Source: Streptomyces griseocarneus (GTDB lineage Bacteria > Actinomycetota > Actinomycetes > Streptomycetales > Streptomycetaceae). Taken from it: 64,000 bases of DNA. The position numbers were made by a program, and so were the translations under genes. Positions within the stretch are counted from its first letter, which is position 1, and each line of letters begins with the position of its first letter. Of the stretch, positions 37,031-45,617 are shown in pieces. The notes beneath the pieces were generated by a model. That model made no database searches. It saw nothing but the letters and a program-made list of their open reading frames with translations, and was not told the origin of the DNA. Where the stretch lies: the NCBI RefSeq assembly GCF_014655595.1, contig NZ_BNBL01000001.1:722310-786309 (forward strand), read 5' to 3'.

Positions 37031-38329
37031 GTGACCGCACACGACCCCGCCGCCGTGTTCGACCCCGCCACCTACGCCCGGGGCGTCCCCCACGCCCTCT
37101 TCCGCGAGCTGCGCGAGAACAGCCCCGTGTGCCGCGTACCGGAACCGGCGGTCGGCCCCTGGGCCGCCGGCCCCGGCTACTGGGCCGTCTTCCGGCACGC
37201 CGACGTCAAACACGTCCTGCGCACCCCCGAGGTCTTCTCCTCCCACCTGGGCGCCACCCAGCTCCGCGACCCGGACACCCCCGGTGACCTGGCCTTCGTG
37301 CGGGCGATGATGCTCAACCAGGACCCACCCGCCCACGCCCGGCTGCGCCGCATCGTGGCCGCCGCCCTCACCCCGCGCGCCGTGCGCGAGCTGGAAGCGG
37401 TGATCGAGGCCCGCGCCCACGCCCTCGTCGCCGCCGTCGCCCCCCGCGGCGCCACCGACTTCGTGGAACTCGCCGCCGACCTGCCCGTATGGACCCTCGC
37501 CCACGTGCTGGGCGTGCCGGAACGGGACCGGCGGCTGCTCCTGGACTGGTCGAACCGCGTCATCGGCTACCAGGACGCCGAGCACGCCGCGTCGCACACC
37601 GCCGACCCGGCGGAGCTCACCCCTATGGGCCGCGCGGCCCTCGCCGAGCGGCCCGCCTCGCTCCTCAGGGCCGACGGGACGCCCGTCAACCCGCGCTCAC
37701 GCGAGGCGCTGGCCGACATGTTCGCCTACGCCCACGCCCTGGCGGACCGGCCCCGCCCCGGCAGCGTCATGGCCCGCATGCGCGAAGGCGGCCTGAGCCG
37801 CGACGAGTTCGAGAACATGTTCTTCCTCTTCGCGGTGGCCGGGAACGAGACGCTGCGCAACGGCATCCCCGGCGCCCTGCTCACGCTCCTCGAGCACCCC
37901 GGGCAGTACGAGGCGCTGCGCCGGCGGCCGGAGCTGACCGCTTCGGCGGTGGAGGAGACCCTGCGCTACTGGCCGCCCGTCATCCACTTCCGGCGCACCG
38001 CCACCCGCGACACCGAGCTCGGCGGCCGGCTCGTCCGGCGGGGCGAGAAGGTCGTCGTCTACCACGCCTCGGCCAACCGCGACGAGCGCGTCTTCGCCGA
38101 CCCCGACCGCTTCGACATCACCCGCACCCCCAACGACCACGTCGGCTTCGGCTCCGGGCCGCACTTCTGCCCGGGCGCCCATCTCGCGCGCACCCAGACG
38201 CGCGCCATGCTCCGCGCGGCCGTGGACCGGCTGCCCGGCCTGGAACGGGCGGGCGAGCCGGTCCGGCTGACGTCCAACTTCCAGAACGGGCTCACCCACC
38301 TGCCCGTCAGGTGGAGAACAGATCGGTGA
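37031..38329 (+). CDS. Cytochrome P450, CYP125/CYP124-like features
   Basis: A 432-residue P450 with heme ligand Cys380 in FGSGPHFCPGAHLAR. The I-helix has AVAGNETLRN, resembling the AGNETTRN of the mycobacterial sterol and lipid omega-hydroxylase clan (CYP125, CYP124). The later HFRRTATRDTELGGRLVRRGEKVV and YHASANRDERVFADP also follow that style. Substrate could be a sterol side chain or a branched lipid, but only the family trend supports it. GTG at 37031 has no clear ribosome-binding site. It is convergent with the DUF4239 gene, overlapping by 23 bases. Confidence 0.85.
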   Translation: MTAHDPAAVFDPATYARGVPHALFRELRENSPVCRVPEPAVGPWAAGPGYWAVFRHADVKHVLRTPEVFSSHLGATQLRDPDTPGDLAFVRAMMLNQDPPAHARLRRIVAAALTPRAVRELEAVIEARAHALVAAVAPRGATDFVELAADLPVWTLAHVLGVPERDRRLLLDWSNRVIGYQDAEHAASHTADPAELTPMGRAALAERPASLLRADGTPVNPRSREALADMFAYAHALADRPRPGSVMARMREGGLSRDEFENMFFLFAVAGNETLRNGIPGALLTLLEHPGQYEALRRRPELTASAVEETLRYWPPVIHFRRTATRDTELGGRLVRRGEKVVVYHASANRDERVFADPDRFDITRTPNDHVGFGSGPHFCPGAHLARTQTRAMLRAAVDRLPGLERAGEPVRLTSNFQNGLTHLPVRWRTDR

Positions 38330-39062
38330 ACGGGCCCGTGGCGTCCCCCACGGAGTGCCCGAACGGCGAATTGAAGTCCCAGATGAGGAACAGGAGGAAG
38401 GCGATCAGAGCGCTGTAGACGCCCGCCAGCATCAGCTCGCGCGGCGACCGCCTGATCTGCAGCGTGAAGATCAGCCCCACGCACACCAGCGCCCCGCCGA
38501 TCAGCCCGAACCACACCACGCCCGGCATCGTCGGCCCGGCCGCCTGGCCGCGCGCGTTGCGCGCCGCGTCCGCCGCGCCCACCTGGTCCACCAGCGGCTG
38601 GTAGGACTGGCTCTCGAAGTCGTCGCGCGGCTTGTACGAGCTGACGTCCTCCCGCACCTTCTCCAGCAGCTCGGTGCCCTCGCCGGTGAGCTCCCCCTCC
38701 TCGAGCATCACCGGCCACTCCTTCTCGACCACGTGGCTCACATAGGCCTCGACGTCCTTGCGCGTGCGGTCGCGGGCCTCGGGGGCGTAGACGCGCACCC
38801 GCGCGCTCACCTCGTGCAGCGCCTGCGCCTCGGCGCGCACGGTGTCCTGCGCGGCGTTGCGGGACTCCCACACGCCGGCGATGGCCAGGCCCAGCACGAT
38901 GGCATAGACCACGCCGACCATCATCGTCATGTACTCGATGACGTCGGGCGTCTCGCTCGGGTCGTCGTCATCGCCGAGCCTGCGTTCCCTGAGCACGGTG
39001 ATGGTCAGGACGACGGCACAGGCTGCGGCCATGGCGATGGCCAGAACCAGCCACTCGGACAA
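38307..39062 (-). CDS. DUF4239-type membrane protein
   Basis: A 251-residue protein with two N-terminal helices (LVLAIAMAAACAVVLTITV and MTMMVGVVYAIVLGLAIAGVW), a soluble helical middle and two C-terminal helices (VVWFGLIGGALVCVGLIFTLQI, ELMLAGVYSALIAFLLFLIWDF). This 2+2 layout with the PFG ending is that of DUF4239, distantly bestrophin-like. Its function is unknown. The start is a rare TTG, supported by GGAGG six bases upstream and no better codon in frame. Confidence 0.8.
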   Translation of the reverse strand: MSEWLVLAIAMAAACAVVLTITVLRERRLGDDDDPSETPDVIEYMTMMVGVVYAIVLGLAIAGVWESRNAAQDTVRAEAQALHEVSARVRVYAPEARDRTRKDVEAYVSHVVEKEWPVMLEEGELTGEGTELLEKVREDVSSYKPRDDFESQSYQPLVDQVGAADAARNARGQAAGPTMPGVVWFGLIGGALVCVGLIFTLQIRRSPRELMLAGVYSALIAFLLFLIWDFNSPFGHSVGDATGPFTDLFST

Positions 39063-39122
39063 GAGAACCTCCGGGGTCGGGCGCGGGGCGAGGTGGCAGG
39101 GGGACGAGGTGACGGCGGGACG

Positions 39123-40088
39123 TCAGCGGCCGCGTCGGCCGCCGCCGCGCGGCCGCAGCAACGCGGCCGCCAGCACGGCGGGCGCGGTGAGCACGAGCGT
39201 GAACGTGACCACGGACGTGCCGTGGCCGATGGGTTCGGACACCGACTGGCGGTACGTGCGCGGCAGCGCCCGCACGCGCACGGGCGGTGACGAGGCCCGG
39301 GGCGGGGCCGGCGAGGGCGCCGGGGGCGCGGCACGCTCACCCGGCGCGGGGGCGGGAGCGGGAGCGGGGGCCGACGCCGGTGGTTCCTCCGGTGGCGCGG
39401 GGCGTGCCCGCGGGGGAGCGGCCGGAGGGGCGGGCTGGGCCGGCGCGGGTGGCGCGGGAGCCGGGGGCGCCGGGGCGGGGCCGCCGGGCGGCGGTACGGG
39501 CTGGGGCGCGGGAGGTGCGGGAGGTGCGGGAGGTGCGGGAGGCGCCGGTGGTGCGGGCGCGGGAGGGGCAGGGGCAGGGGCAGGCGGTGGCGCGGGGGCG
39601 GGCGGTGCCGGTGGTGCCGGCGCGGGGGGCGCCGGGGCCGGAGGCGTCCCGGGCGCGGGAGGTGCGGGAGCCGGGGGTGCCGGCGGTGCCGGGGCAGGTG
39701 GGGCGGGAGGCGCCGGTGGTGTCCCGGGCGCGGGTGGTGCCGGTGCGGGCGGCGCGGGCGCAGGAGGCGCCGGTGCGGGTGGGGCCGGTGCGGGTGGGGC
39801 CGGAGCCGGAGGGGCGGGCGCGGGCGGGGCCGGGGCGGGTGGCTGGGGAGCTCCGGCGGGCGGGCAGAAGAGCCGCGCGTGCGCGGTCACCACGCCGATC
39901 GCCCGCGCGTCGGCGGTCACGCACAGGTACAGGGGGTTCAGCCGCACCACCGCTCCGGCCGAGGCGCTGACGCCGCCGCCCGGCAGGGGGAGCGGCGGCA
40001 CCGGGGCGGCGTGCGCCGAGCCCGCCGTCGCCAGTACGGCGGCCAAGGCCGCGAAGCCGGTGCCTGCCGCCCGAAGCCATCCCGTCAC
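39123..40088 (-). CDS. Exported Pro/Ala-repeat protein with C-terminal membrane anchor
   Basis: A 321-residue protein with a signal peptide (residues 1 to about 28), a short folded segment with a cysteine pair (LYLCVT...RLFCPP), a stretch of about 190 residues of PAPPAP-type repeats (coded at 39300-39850), and a C-terminal hydrophobic helix (VVTFTLVLTAPAVLAAALL) plus basic tail. The repeat should be a stiff polyproline rod crossing the cell wall, presenting the N-terminal head. No named family. The antisense frame forms a long Gly/Ala ORF that I consider an artefact. Confidence 0.75.
   Translation of the reverse strand: MTGWLRAAGTGFAALAAVLATAGSAHAAPVPPLPLPGGGVSASAGAVVRLNPLYLCVTADARAIGVVTAHARLFCPPAGAPQPPAPAPPAPAPPAPAPPAPAPPAPAPPAPAPPAPAPPAPGTPPAPPAPPAPAPPAPPAPAPPAPGTPPAPAPPAPAPPAPPAPAPPPAPAPAPPAPAPPAPPAPPAPPAPPAPQPVPPPGGPAPAPPAPAPPAPAQPAPPAAPPRARPAPPEEPPASAPAPAPAPAPGERAAPPAPSPAPPRASSPPVRVRALPRTYRQSVSEPIGHGTSVVTFTLVLTAPAVLAAALLRPRGGGRRGR
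39380..39845. repeat. Degenerate GC-rich tandem repeats coding the Pro/Ala region
   Basis: Short units such as GGTGCGGGA (four in a row near 39514) and GGGGCA (three near 39566) repeat across the region. They are in-frame multiples of three, so length variation would change rod length without frameshift. Confidence 0.7.
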
Positions 40089-40198
40089 GACGGGGATCTT
40101 GCGATCCTCGCGGCCGCCTCACTCACCCATCCGGCCCAATTCCTCCGATGGGGTGAAGGTGTGTCATGTGTTGACGCGCCGTGTCGGGATGCGCCGTC

Positions 40199-41854
40199 TC
40201 ACGCCCCGGCCTTGGCGTTCTTCGTCCGCGCCCGGTCCAGCACCGCGCCCAGGTCCGTGCCGCCGGGCAGCGTGCCGAACGCGTGTCCCCAGTCCCCGCC
40301 GAGCCGCGAGGCACAGAACGCGTCCGCCACCGCCGGGGTGCCGTGGCGCACGAGCAGGCTGCCCTGGAGCACGAGCGTGAGCTGCTCGGCGACGCGGCGG
40401 GCCGCGAGCTGGGCGTGGTGGGGGTCGGCGAGCGTGCCGAGCAGGTCGCGCAGCCGCGCGGCCGCGGCGTCGAGGCGGGGGTCCGCCCCGGCGGCCAGGC
40501 CGACCTCGGCGAAGTAGGCCTCCAGGGCGGCCGGCTCCTTGGCCAGCACCCGCAGCACGTCCAGCGCGGCGACGTTGCCCGAGCCCTCCCAGATCGACAG
40601 CAGCGGCGCCTCCCGGTAGAGCCGGGGCATGCCCGAGTCCTCCACGTAGCCGTTGCCGCCCAGGCACTCGAGGGCCTCGGCGGCGTGCGCGCTGCCGCGC
40701 TTGCACACCCAGTACTTGCCCGCGGCCAGGCCGAGCCGGCGCAGCGCCGCCTCCTGGGCGTCCCCCGCCTCCGAGCGGTCCAGCGCGGCGGCGAGCCGCA
40801 TCGCCAGCACTGTCGCGGCCTCCGACTCGACGGCCAGGTCCGCCAGGACGTTGCGCATCAGCGGCTGGTCGATCAGCTCGGCGCCGAACGCCCGGCGGTG
40901 CGCGGTGTGGTGCAGCGTCTGCCGCAGCCCGGCGCGCATGCCCGCGGCGGAGCCGATGACGCAGTCGAGCCGGGTCATGTTGACCATCTCGACGATCGTG
41001 CGCACCCCGCGGCCCACCTCGCCGACCGGCCAGGCCACGGCCTGCTCGTACTCGACCTCCGAGGAGGCGTTGGAGCGGTTGCCGAGCTTGTCCTTCAGCC
41101 GCTGCAGCCGGATGGCGTTGCGGGTGCCGTCGGGCAGCACCCGCGGCATCAGGAAGCAGGTCAGCCCCTGTTCGGTCTGGGCCAGGACCAGGAAGACGTC
41201 GCTCATCGGCGCGGAGGTGAACCACTTGTGCCCGGTGATCACGTACGAGCCGTCGCCCGCCGGCACGGCCGTCGTGGTGTTCGCCCGCACGTCCGAGCCG
41301 CCCTGCTTCTCGGTCATCGACATGCCCGCGATCAGGCCCCGCTTGCCGAGCGGCGGGCGCAGTCCGTAGTCGTACGTGCGGGAGGCCAGCAGCGGCTCGT
41401 AGGCGGCGGCGAGCTCCGGCTGGGCGCGCAGGGCCGGGACGGCGGCGTAGGTCATGGAGACCGGGCAGCCGTGGCCGGGCTCCGCCTGCGCCCAGACGTA
41501 GAACTTCGCCGCCCGCACCAGGTGTCCGCCGGGGCGGGCCCCGGCCCACGGTGCGGCGTGCTGGCCGCTGCCGACGGCCTCGGCCATCAGGTGGTGCCAG
41601 GCGGGGTGGAAGTCGACCTCGTCCACCCGGTGGCCGTAGCGGTCGTGGGTGCGCAGCACCGGCGGGTACGCCTCGGCCAGCCGTGCCCACTCCTGCACCT
41701 CCTCCGACCCGGCCCGGGCGCCCAGGGCACGGACCTCCTCCTCGCCCCAGCCCGCGCCGTCGCGCCGCAGGGCCTCCAGCAGGGCGGGGTCGTCGGCGGT
41801 GGAGAAGCCGGTCAGGGGCGGGGCCTGGTTGAACACTTCGTGCGTGGCGCTCAC
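40199..41854 (-). CDS. AidB-like acyl-CoA dehydrogenase
   Basis: A 551-residue flavoprotein of the AidB subgroup, longer than ordinary acyl-CoA dehydrogenases. Blocks include GMSMTEKQGGSDVRANTT (FAD/substrate region), YVITGHKWFTSAPMSD, LNRSNASSEVEY-like KLGNRSNASSEVEYEQA and ECLGGNGYVEDSGMPRLYREA. In E. coli AidB is part of the adaptive response to DNA methylation and binds DNA; enzymatic activity is low. GTG at 41854 has CGGAGG five bases upstream. It is divergent from the PaaX-like regulator. Confidence 0.9.
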   Translation of the reverse strand: MSATHEVFNQAPPLTGFSTADDPALLEALRRDGAGWGEEEVRALGARAGSEEVQEWARLAEAYPPVLRTHDRYGHRVDEVDFHPAWHHLMAEAVGSGQHAAPWAGARPGGHLVRAAKFYVWAQAEPGHGCPVSMTYAAVPALRAQPELAAAYEPLLASRTYDYGLRPPLGKRGLIAGMSMTEKQGGSDVRANTTTAVPAGDGSYVITGHKWFTSAPMSDVFLVLAQTEQGLTCFLMPRVLPDGTRNAIRLQRLKDKLGNRSNASSEVEYEQAVAWPVGEVGRGVRTIVEMVNMTRLDCVIGSAAGMRAGLRQTLHHTAHRRAFGAELIDQPLMRNVLADLAVESEAATVLAMRLAAALDRSEAGDAQEAALRRLGLAAGKYWVCKRGSAHAAEALECLGGNGYVEDSGMPRLYREAPLLSIWEGSGNVAALDVLRVLAKEPAALEAYFAEVGLAAGADPRLDAAAARLRDLLGTLADPHHAQLAARRVAEQLTLVLQGSLLVRHGTPAVADAFCASRLGGDWGHAFGTLPGGTDLGAVLDRARTKNAKAGA

Positions 41855-41885
41855 GGCGACCTCCGGAGTGCGGGTACTCGGCGGC

Positions 41886-41921
41886 ATTACACTTTCATGA
41901 TGCGTGATGCGAGGCTGTAAT
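41886..41921. promoter_or_regulatory. Operator-like repeats between aidB-like and paaX-like genes
   Basis: ATTACA and TGTAAT flank 24 bases that contain a tandem pair of TGATGCG (41898-41911). The 65-base divergent gap has no other structure. Confidence 0.35.
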
Positions 41922-42690
41922 GGATAGGGTGTGGCCGGTCATGGACGAAACGCTTTCCCTGCGGCCGCTGACCGCGCGCTCCGTCGTGCTGTCCACCCTC
42001 CTCGGCCACCACCCGCCCGCGCTCCCCGCCAGCGCGCTCGTGCGCGTCGGCGAGTTGTTCGGTACCGCCGAGGGCGCCGTCCGCACCGCCCTGACCCGCA
42101 TGGTCGCCGCCGGTGACCTGGAGCAGACCGACGGCGCGTACCGGCTCACCGACCGGCTCCTGGCCCGCCAGGCCCGCCAGGACGACAGCCGTGCGCCGCG
42201 CACCCGCCCCTGGGACGGCTCCTGGGAGATCGCCGTCGTCACCCCCGAGCGGCGCGCCGCCCCCGACCGCGCCGCTCTGCGCCAGGCCATGGCGGCCCTG
42301 CGCCTGGCCGAGCTGCGCGAGGGCTGCTGGCTGCGGCCCGCGAACCTGGTGCGCGACGGGCGGCCCGCGGTCGTCACCGGGCAGTGCACCCTGCTCACCG
42401 GCGCCCCCGAGGGCGACCCCGCCGCCCTCGCCGCCGCCCTGTGGGACCTCGACGGCTGGGCCCGCCGGGCCCGGGCCCTGGAGGCGGCGCTCCAGGCGCC
42501 GCCGGACCGGCCCGGCGGCCTGGCCGGGCGCTTCACCGTCTCCGCCGCCGTGCTGCGCCACCTCCTGTCCGACCCCGTCCTGCCCGCCGCCCTGCTGCCC
42601 GCCGACTGGCCCGGCGACCGGCTGCGCCGGCACTACGAGGCCTTCGACCGGGACTTCCGGTCCCTGCTCCTGCGGCACATCGGGATCTGA
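41920..42690 (+). CDS. PaaX-family transcriptional regulator
   Basis: A 256-residue protein with the PaaX layout: an N-terminal winged HTH (LTARSVVLSTLLGHHPPALPASALVRVGELFGTAEGAVRTALTRMVAAGDLEQTDG) followed by the central and C-terminal domains (WDGSWEIAVV, GCWLRPANL, LLPADWPGDRLRRHYEAFDRDF). PaaX represses phenylacetate catabolism by sensing phenylacetyl-CoA. Actinobacterial relatives regulate other acyl-CoA pathways. ATG 41920 has GAGG five bases upstream; ATG 41941 is an alternative. It likely controls the divergent AidB-like gene. Confidence 0.88.
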   Translation: MDRVWPVMDETLSLRPLTARSVVLSTLLGHHPPALPASALVRVGELFGTAEGAVRTALTRMVAAGDLEQTDGAYRLTDRLLARQARQDDSRAPRTRPWDGSWEIAVVTPERRAAPDRAALRQAMAALRLAELREGCWLRPANLVRDGRPAVVTGQCTLLTGAPEGDPAALAAALWDLDGWARRARALEAALQAPPDRPGGLAGRFTVSAAVLRHLLSDPVLPAALLPADWPGDRLRRHYEAFDRDFRSLLLRHIGI

Positions 42691-42796
42691 GGGCTCTGAA
42701 GGGTCTGAGGGTTATGAGGGGCTGGCGGAGCGGGTGGGAAATATGAGAAGTCGGTGACAGTTCCCCCGGTCCGACCGCTCCGGTGCGCATTCGTGT

Positions 42797-42816
42797 GTTC
42801 GAACGACCGATACTGT
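42797..42816 (+). promoter_or_regulatory. Possible leaderless promoter of the response regulator gene
   Basis: A GTTCGAAC palindrome at 42797-42804 and TACTGT at 42811-42816, four bases before the ATG, would place the transcript start at the start codon. There is no ribosome-binding site. Confidence 0.3.
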
Positions 42817-42820
42817 CCGC

Positions 42821-43528
42821 ATGTCACGCGTGCTTCTGATCGAGGACGACCGGGCCGTACGGGAAGGGGTCACCCTCACCCTGCGCCGCCGCGGCCACGA
42901 GGTCGAGGCCGCGCCCACCGGCGGAGCCGGGCTGGCGGCCCTGGAGACCTTCCGGCCCGACCTGGTGCTGCTCGACCTGATGCTGCCCGACATGAGCGGC
43001 TTCGAGGTCTGCCGCCGCATCCGGGCCACCCAGCAGATCCCGATCATCATGCTCACCGCCCGCGGCGACGACATCGACGTCGTCCTCGGCCTGGAGGCCG
43101 GGGCCGACGACTACATCGTCAAGCCCGCCCGCGGTGAGGTCCTCGAGGCCCGCATCCGCGCCGTCCTGCGCCGCGCCGCGCCCGTCGACGGCGGCCCCGA
43201 CCCGGCGCTCGCCCCCGCCGCGGCCGAGTCCCACGGCGACCTCACCATCGACCGCGCCGGCCTGCTCGTCTCCAAGCACGGCCAGGACCTCGCCCTCGCC
43301 CCGTCCGAGATGAAGCTGCTGCTGTACCTGTCCGCCACCCCCGGCCGGGTCTTCAGCCGCCAGCAGCTCCTCGAGCACGTCTGGGAGCACAGCTACCACG
43401 GCGACGCCCGCCTGGTCGACGCCTGCGTGATGCGGCTGCGCACCAAGGTCGAGGAGTCCACCCGCTCCCCGAAGTACATCCAGACCGTGCGCGGCTTCGG
43501 CTACCGCTTCGGCCCGGTCCAGGGCTAG
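42821..43528 (+). CDS. OmpR-family response regulator
   Basis: A 235-residue regulator with receiver domain (VLLIEDDRAVREG, phospho-acceptor Asp52 in LLDLMLP, LTARGDDIDVVLGLEAGADDYIVKP) and a C-terminal winged helix (SRQQLLEHVWEHSYHGDARLVDACVMRLRTKVEE, TVRGFGYRFG). The sequence resembles AfsQ1 of S. coelicolor in style, but I do not claim orthology. It heads a three-gene operon with the histidine kinase 10 bases downstream and a lipoprotein. Confidence 0.93.
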   Translation: MSRVLLIEDDRAVREGVTLTLRRRGHEVEAAPTGGAGLAALETFRPDLVLLDLMLPDMSGFEVCRRIRATQQIPIIMLTARGDDIDVVLGLEAGADDYIVKPARGEVLEARIRAVLRRAAPVDGGPDPALAPAAAESHGDLTIDRAGLLVSKHGQDLALAPSEMKLLLYLSATPGRVFSRQQLLEHVWEHSYHGDARLVDACVMRLRTKVEESTRSPKYIQTVRGFGYRFGPVQG

Positions 43529-43538
43529 CGGGACGACG

Positions 43539-45056
43539 GTGGGACGACCCTTCCCGCGCCGGCCCGCGATCCGCCGACCCGCGATCCGGCGCCCCGCGCT
43601 GCGCCGGCCCGCCCTGCGGACCCTCGCCCGCGGGCTGCGCGCCCGGCTCGTCGTGGCGTTCCTGCTGGTCGCCGCGCTCAGCGCGCTCACCACCGCGGCC
43701 CTGACCTTCCGCGAGGCCCGCACCGCGATCCTCAAGCGCACCCAGGACACGGCCGTGCAGCAGCTGCGCGCCCAGGTCAACTCCCAGGCGCCCGAACTGC
43801 GCTTCCCGCCGGACGCGGGCGGACTCGCCCGGTTCACCCAGAGCCTGGACCGGGCCGGCCAGGCGCAGCACTGGATCGTCCAGGCGCGCTACCGCGACGA
43901 GCCCCTCGTCCCCGGCGCCAGGGCGGTGGGCAGGACCGTTCCCGCCGGAGTGCAGGAGAAGGTGCGCGACGGCATCGCGGCCTTCCAGCGGGTGGAGAGC
44001 GACGGCAGGCCGTGGCTCGCCATCGGCCTGCCCGTGGCCTTCAGCGGGGACGGCGGGCAGATGTCCGGCCTCGAGGTCTACGCCCACGTGCCGCTGCGCG
44101 AGGACGAGGTCAACGTCTCGGCGCTGGTGAAGGCCGCCCAGCGCGGGGCGCTGCCCGCCATCGCGCTGGCCGTCGTGCCCGCCCTGATCGCCGCGCGCGG
44201 GGTGCTGCGGCCCGTGCGCGAACTGCGCCGCGCCACCCAGCAGATCACCGACGGCCGGCTCGACACCCGGCTGAAGGTGTCCGGGGGCGACGAACTCGCC
44301 GACCTCTCGCGCACCTTCAACGACATGGCGGCGGCCCTCGAGGAGAACGTGGCCGAACTGCGCCGCATGGAGGCCAACTCCCGGCGCTTCGCCGCCGACG
44401 TCTCCCACGAACTGCGCACCCCGCTCGCCGCCATGACCGCCGTCGTCGACGTCCTCGACGAGGACGCCGCCACCCTCGACCCCGACACCGCCGACGCGGT
44501 CCGCCTCATCAGCCAGGAGACCGGGAAGCTCGCCCGCATGGTCGAGGACCTGATGGAGATCTCCCGCTTCGACGCGGGCGCCGCCGCCCTGCACCTCGAC
44601 GAGGTCGACGTCGCCGAGACGATCCGCAAGACCCTCCAGGCCCGCGGCTGGCAGGACAAGGTGCGGGCCGACCTGCCCGAGGACGTACGGGCCCGGCTGG
44701 ACCCGCGCCGCATCGACGTCGTGGTCGCCAACCTCGTCGGCAACGCGCTGCGCCACGGCGGGGAGCCGGTGAGCGTGGCGGTCCGGGTCAGGCCGCACGG
44801 CGAGGGCGAGCGGCTGCTGATCGAGATCGCGGACCGGGGCGAGGGCATCGACCCCGAGGTGCTGCCGCACGTCTTCGAGCGGTTCTTCAAGGCGGACGCC
44901 GCCCGGGTCCGCTCCGAGGGCAGCGGCCTCGGCCTCGCCATCACCATGGAGAACGTACGCCTGCACGACGGCACCGTGCGGGCGGCCAACGTGACCGGGG
45001 GCGGAGCGGTGTTCACCGTCGACCTCCCGCTGAGGCGAGGAGGCGACGAGAAGTGA
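43539..45056 (+). CDS. Sensor histidine kinase
   Basis: A 505-residue membrane kinase. An Arg/Pro-repeat N-terminus (RRPAIRRPAIRRPALRRPAL) precedes transmembrane helix 1 (about residues 35-58). A sensor loop of about 140 residues, helix 2, a HAMP segment, HisKA with phospho-acceptor His290 in ADVSHELRTP, and HATPase_c with NLVGNALRHG, DRGEGI and GSGLGLAI follow. The GTG start is taken 10 bases after the regulator stop. Its stop overlaps the lipoprotein start by four bases, so the lipoprotein is likely part of the sensing system. Confidence 0.92.
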   Translation: MGRPFPRRPAIRRPAIRRPALRRPALRTLARGLRARLVVAFLLVAALSALTTAALTFREARTAILKRTQDTAVQQLRAQVNSQAPELRFPPDAGGLARFTQSLDRAGQAQHWIVQARYRDEPLVPGARAVGRTVPAGVQEKVRDGIAAFQRVESDGRPWLAIGLPVAFSGDGGQMSGLEVYAHVPLREDEVNVSALVKAAQRGALPAIALAVVPALIAARGVLRPVRELRRATQQITDGRLDTRLKVSGGDELADLSRTFNDMAAALEENVAELRRMEANSRRFAADVSHELRTPLAAMTAVVDVLDEDAATLDPDTADAVRLISQETGKLARMVEDLMEISRFDAGAAALHLDEVDVAETIRKTLQARGWQDKVRADLPEDVRARLDPRRIDVVVANLVGNALRHGGEPVSVAVRVRPHGEGERLLIEIADRGEGIDPEVLPHVFERFFKADAARVRSEGSGLGLAITMENVRLHDGTVRAANVTGGGAVFTVDLPLRRGGDEK

Positions 45057-45607
45057 GGGCACGACGCGCGGCGGCCGCCGCGCTGCTGCTGGGGTCGCTC
45101 GCCGCGCCGCTGGCCGCCTGCGGCATCGAGCCGACCGAGGTCGTCGAGGTGGGCCGGCCGGCCCAGGGCGTCCGGCGCCCGGGCGTCAAGACGCCGGAGG
45201 TCCGGCTCTACTTCGGCTTCCCCGGCGGCGTGCAGATGGTCAACCGCCCGGCCGACGCGGAGGTCAGCGCCGAGGAGGCGGTGCCGCTGCTGCTGGCCGG
45301 CCCCAACGAGGCCGAGAAGATGCGCGGCCTCTACTCCGAACTGCCCCGGATCAGCGGCCGCTTCGAGATCCTCTCCGCCCCGGGCAGGGTCACCGTCACC
45401 CTGCCCCTGGACGTCACCCGGCTCTCGCCCGTCGCCCGCGTCCAGCTGGTGTGCACGGCCGCCCACAACAGCGTGCCGGGCGGTCTGCGGCCGGAGGAGG
45501 TCCGGGTGGACCTCGTCGGCGCCGGGAAGAAGATCCCGGGCCTGCTGTGCGACAAGAAGTACAACGCACCCGCCGTGGCACCGGCCATGCCGAGTTCCGC
45601 GCCCTGA
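45053..45607 (+). CDS. Lipoprotein of the two-component operon
   Basis: A 184-residue lipoprotein with signal peptide and lipobox LAAC at Cys23. The mature part (about 160 residues) has VRLYFGFPGGVQMV, AVPLLLAGPNEAEKMRGLYSELP and two more cysteines. The layout recalls GerMN-type sensor-accessory domains, but I do not assign one. It is translationally coupled to the kinase (GTGA overlap), which parallels Streptomyces operons in which a lipoprotein tunes its cognate kinase from outside the membrane. Confidence 0.8.
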   Translation: MRARRAAAAALLLGSLAAPLAACGIEPTEVVEVGRPAQGVRRPGVKTPEVRLYFGFPGGVQMVNRPADAEVSAEEAVPLLLAGPNEAEKMRGLYSELPRISGRFEILSAPGRVTVTLPLDVTRLSPVARVQLVCTAAHNSVPGGLRPEEVRVDLVGAGKKIPGLLCDKKYNAPAVAPAMPSSAP

Positions 45608-45617
45608 GCGCGCGGGA

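Noticed and set aside
39380..39845. A possible CRISPR-like repeat array
   Set aside because: The units are short, degenerate and in frame with a protein, with no unique spacers.
38929..40380. A long + strand Gly/Ala ORF resembling a PE_PGRS protein
   Set aside because: It is antisense to the Pro/Ala repeat gene, which has a signal peptide and membrane anchor. The glycine-rich reading is the complement of proline/alanine codons.
42821..45607. Naming the two-component genes afsQ1/afsQ2
   Set aside because: Style similarity to AfsQ1 is clear, but the kinase, lipoprotein and lack of a neighbouring sigQ do not prove orthology.
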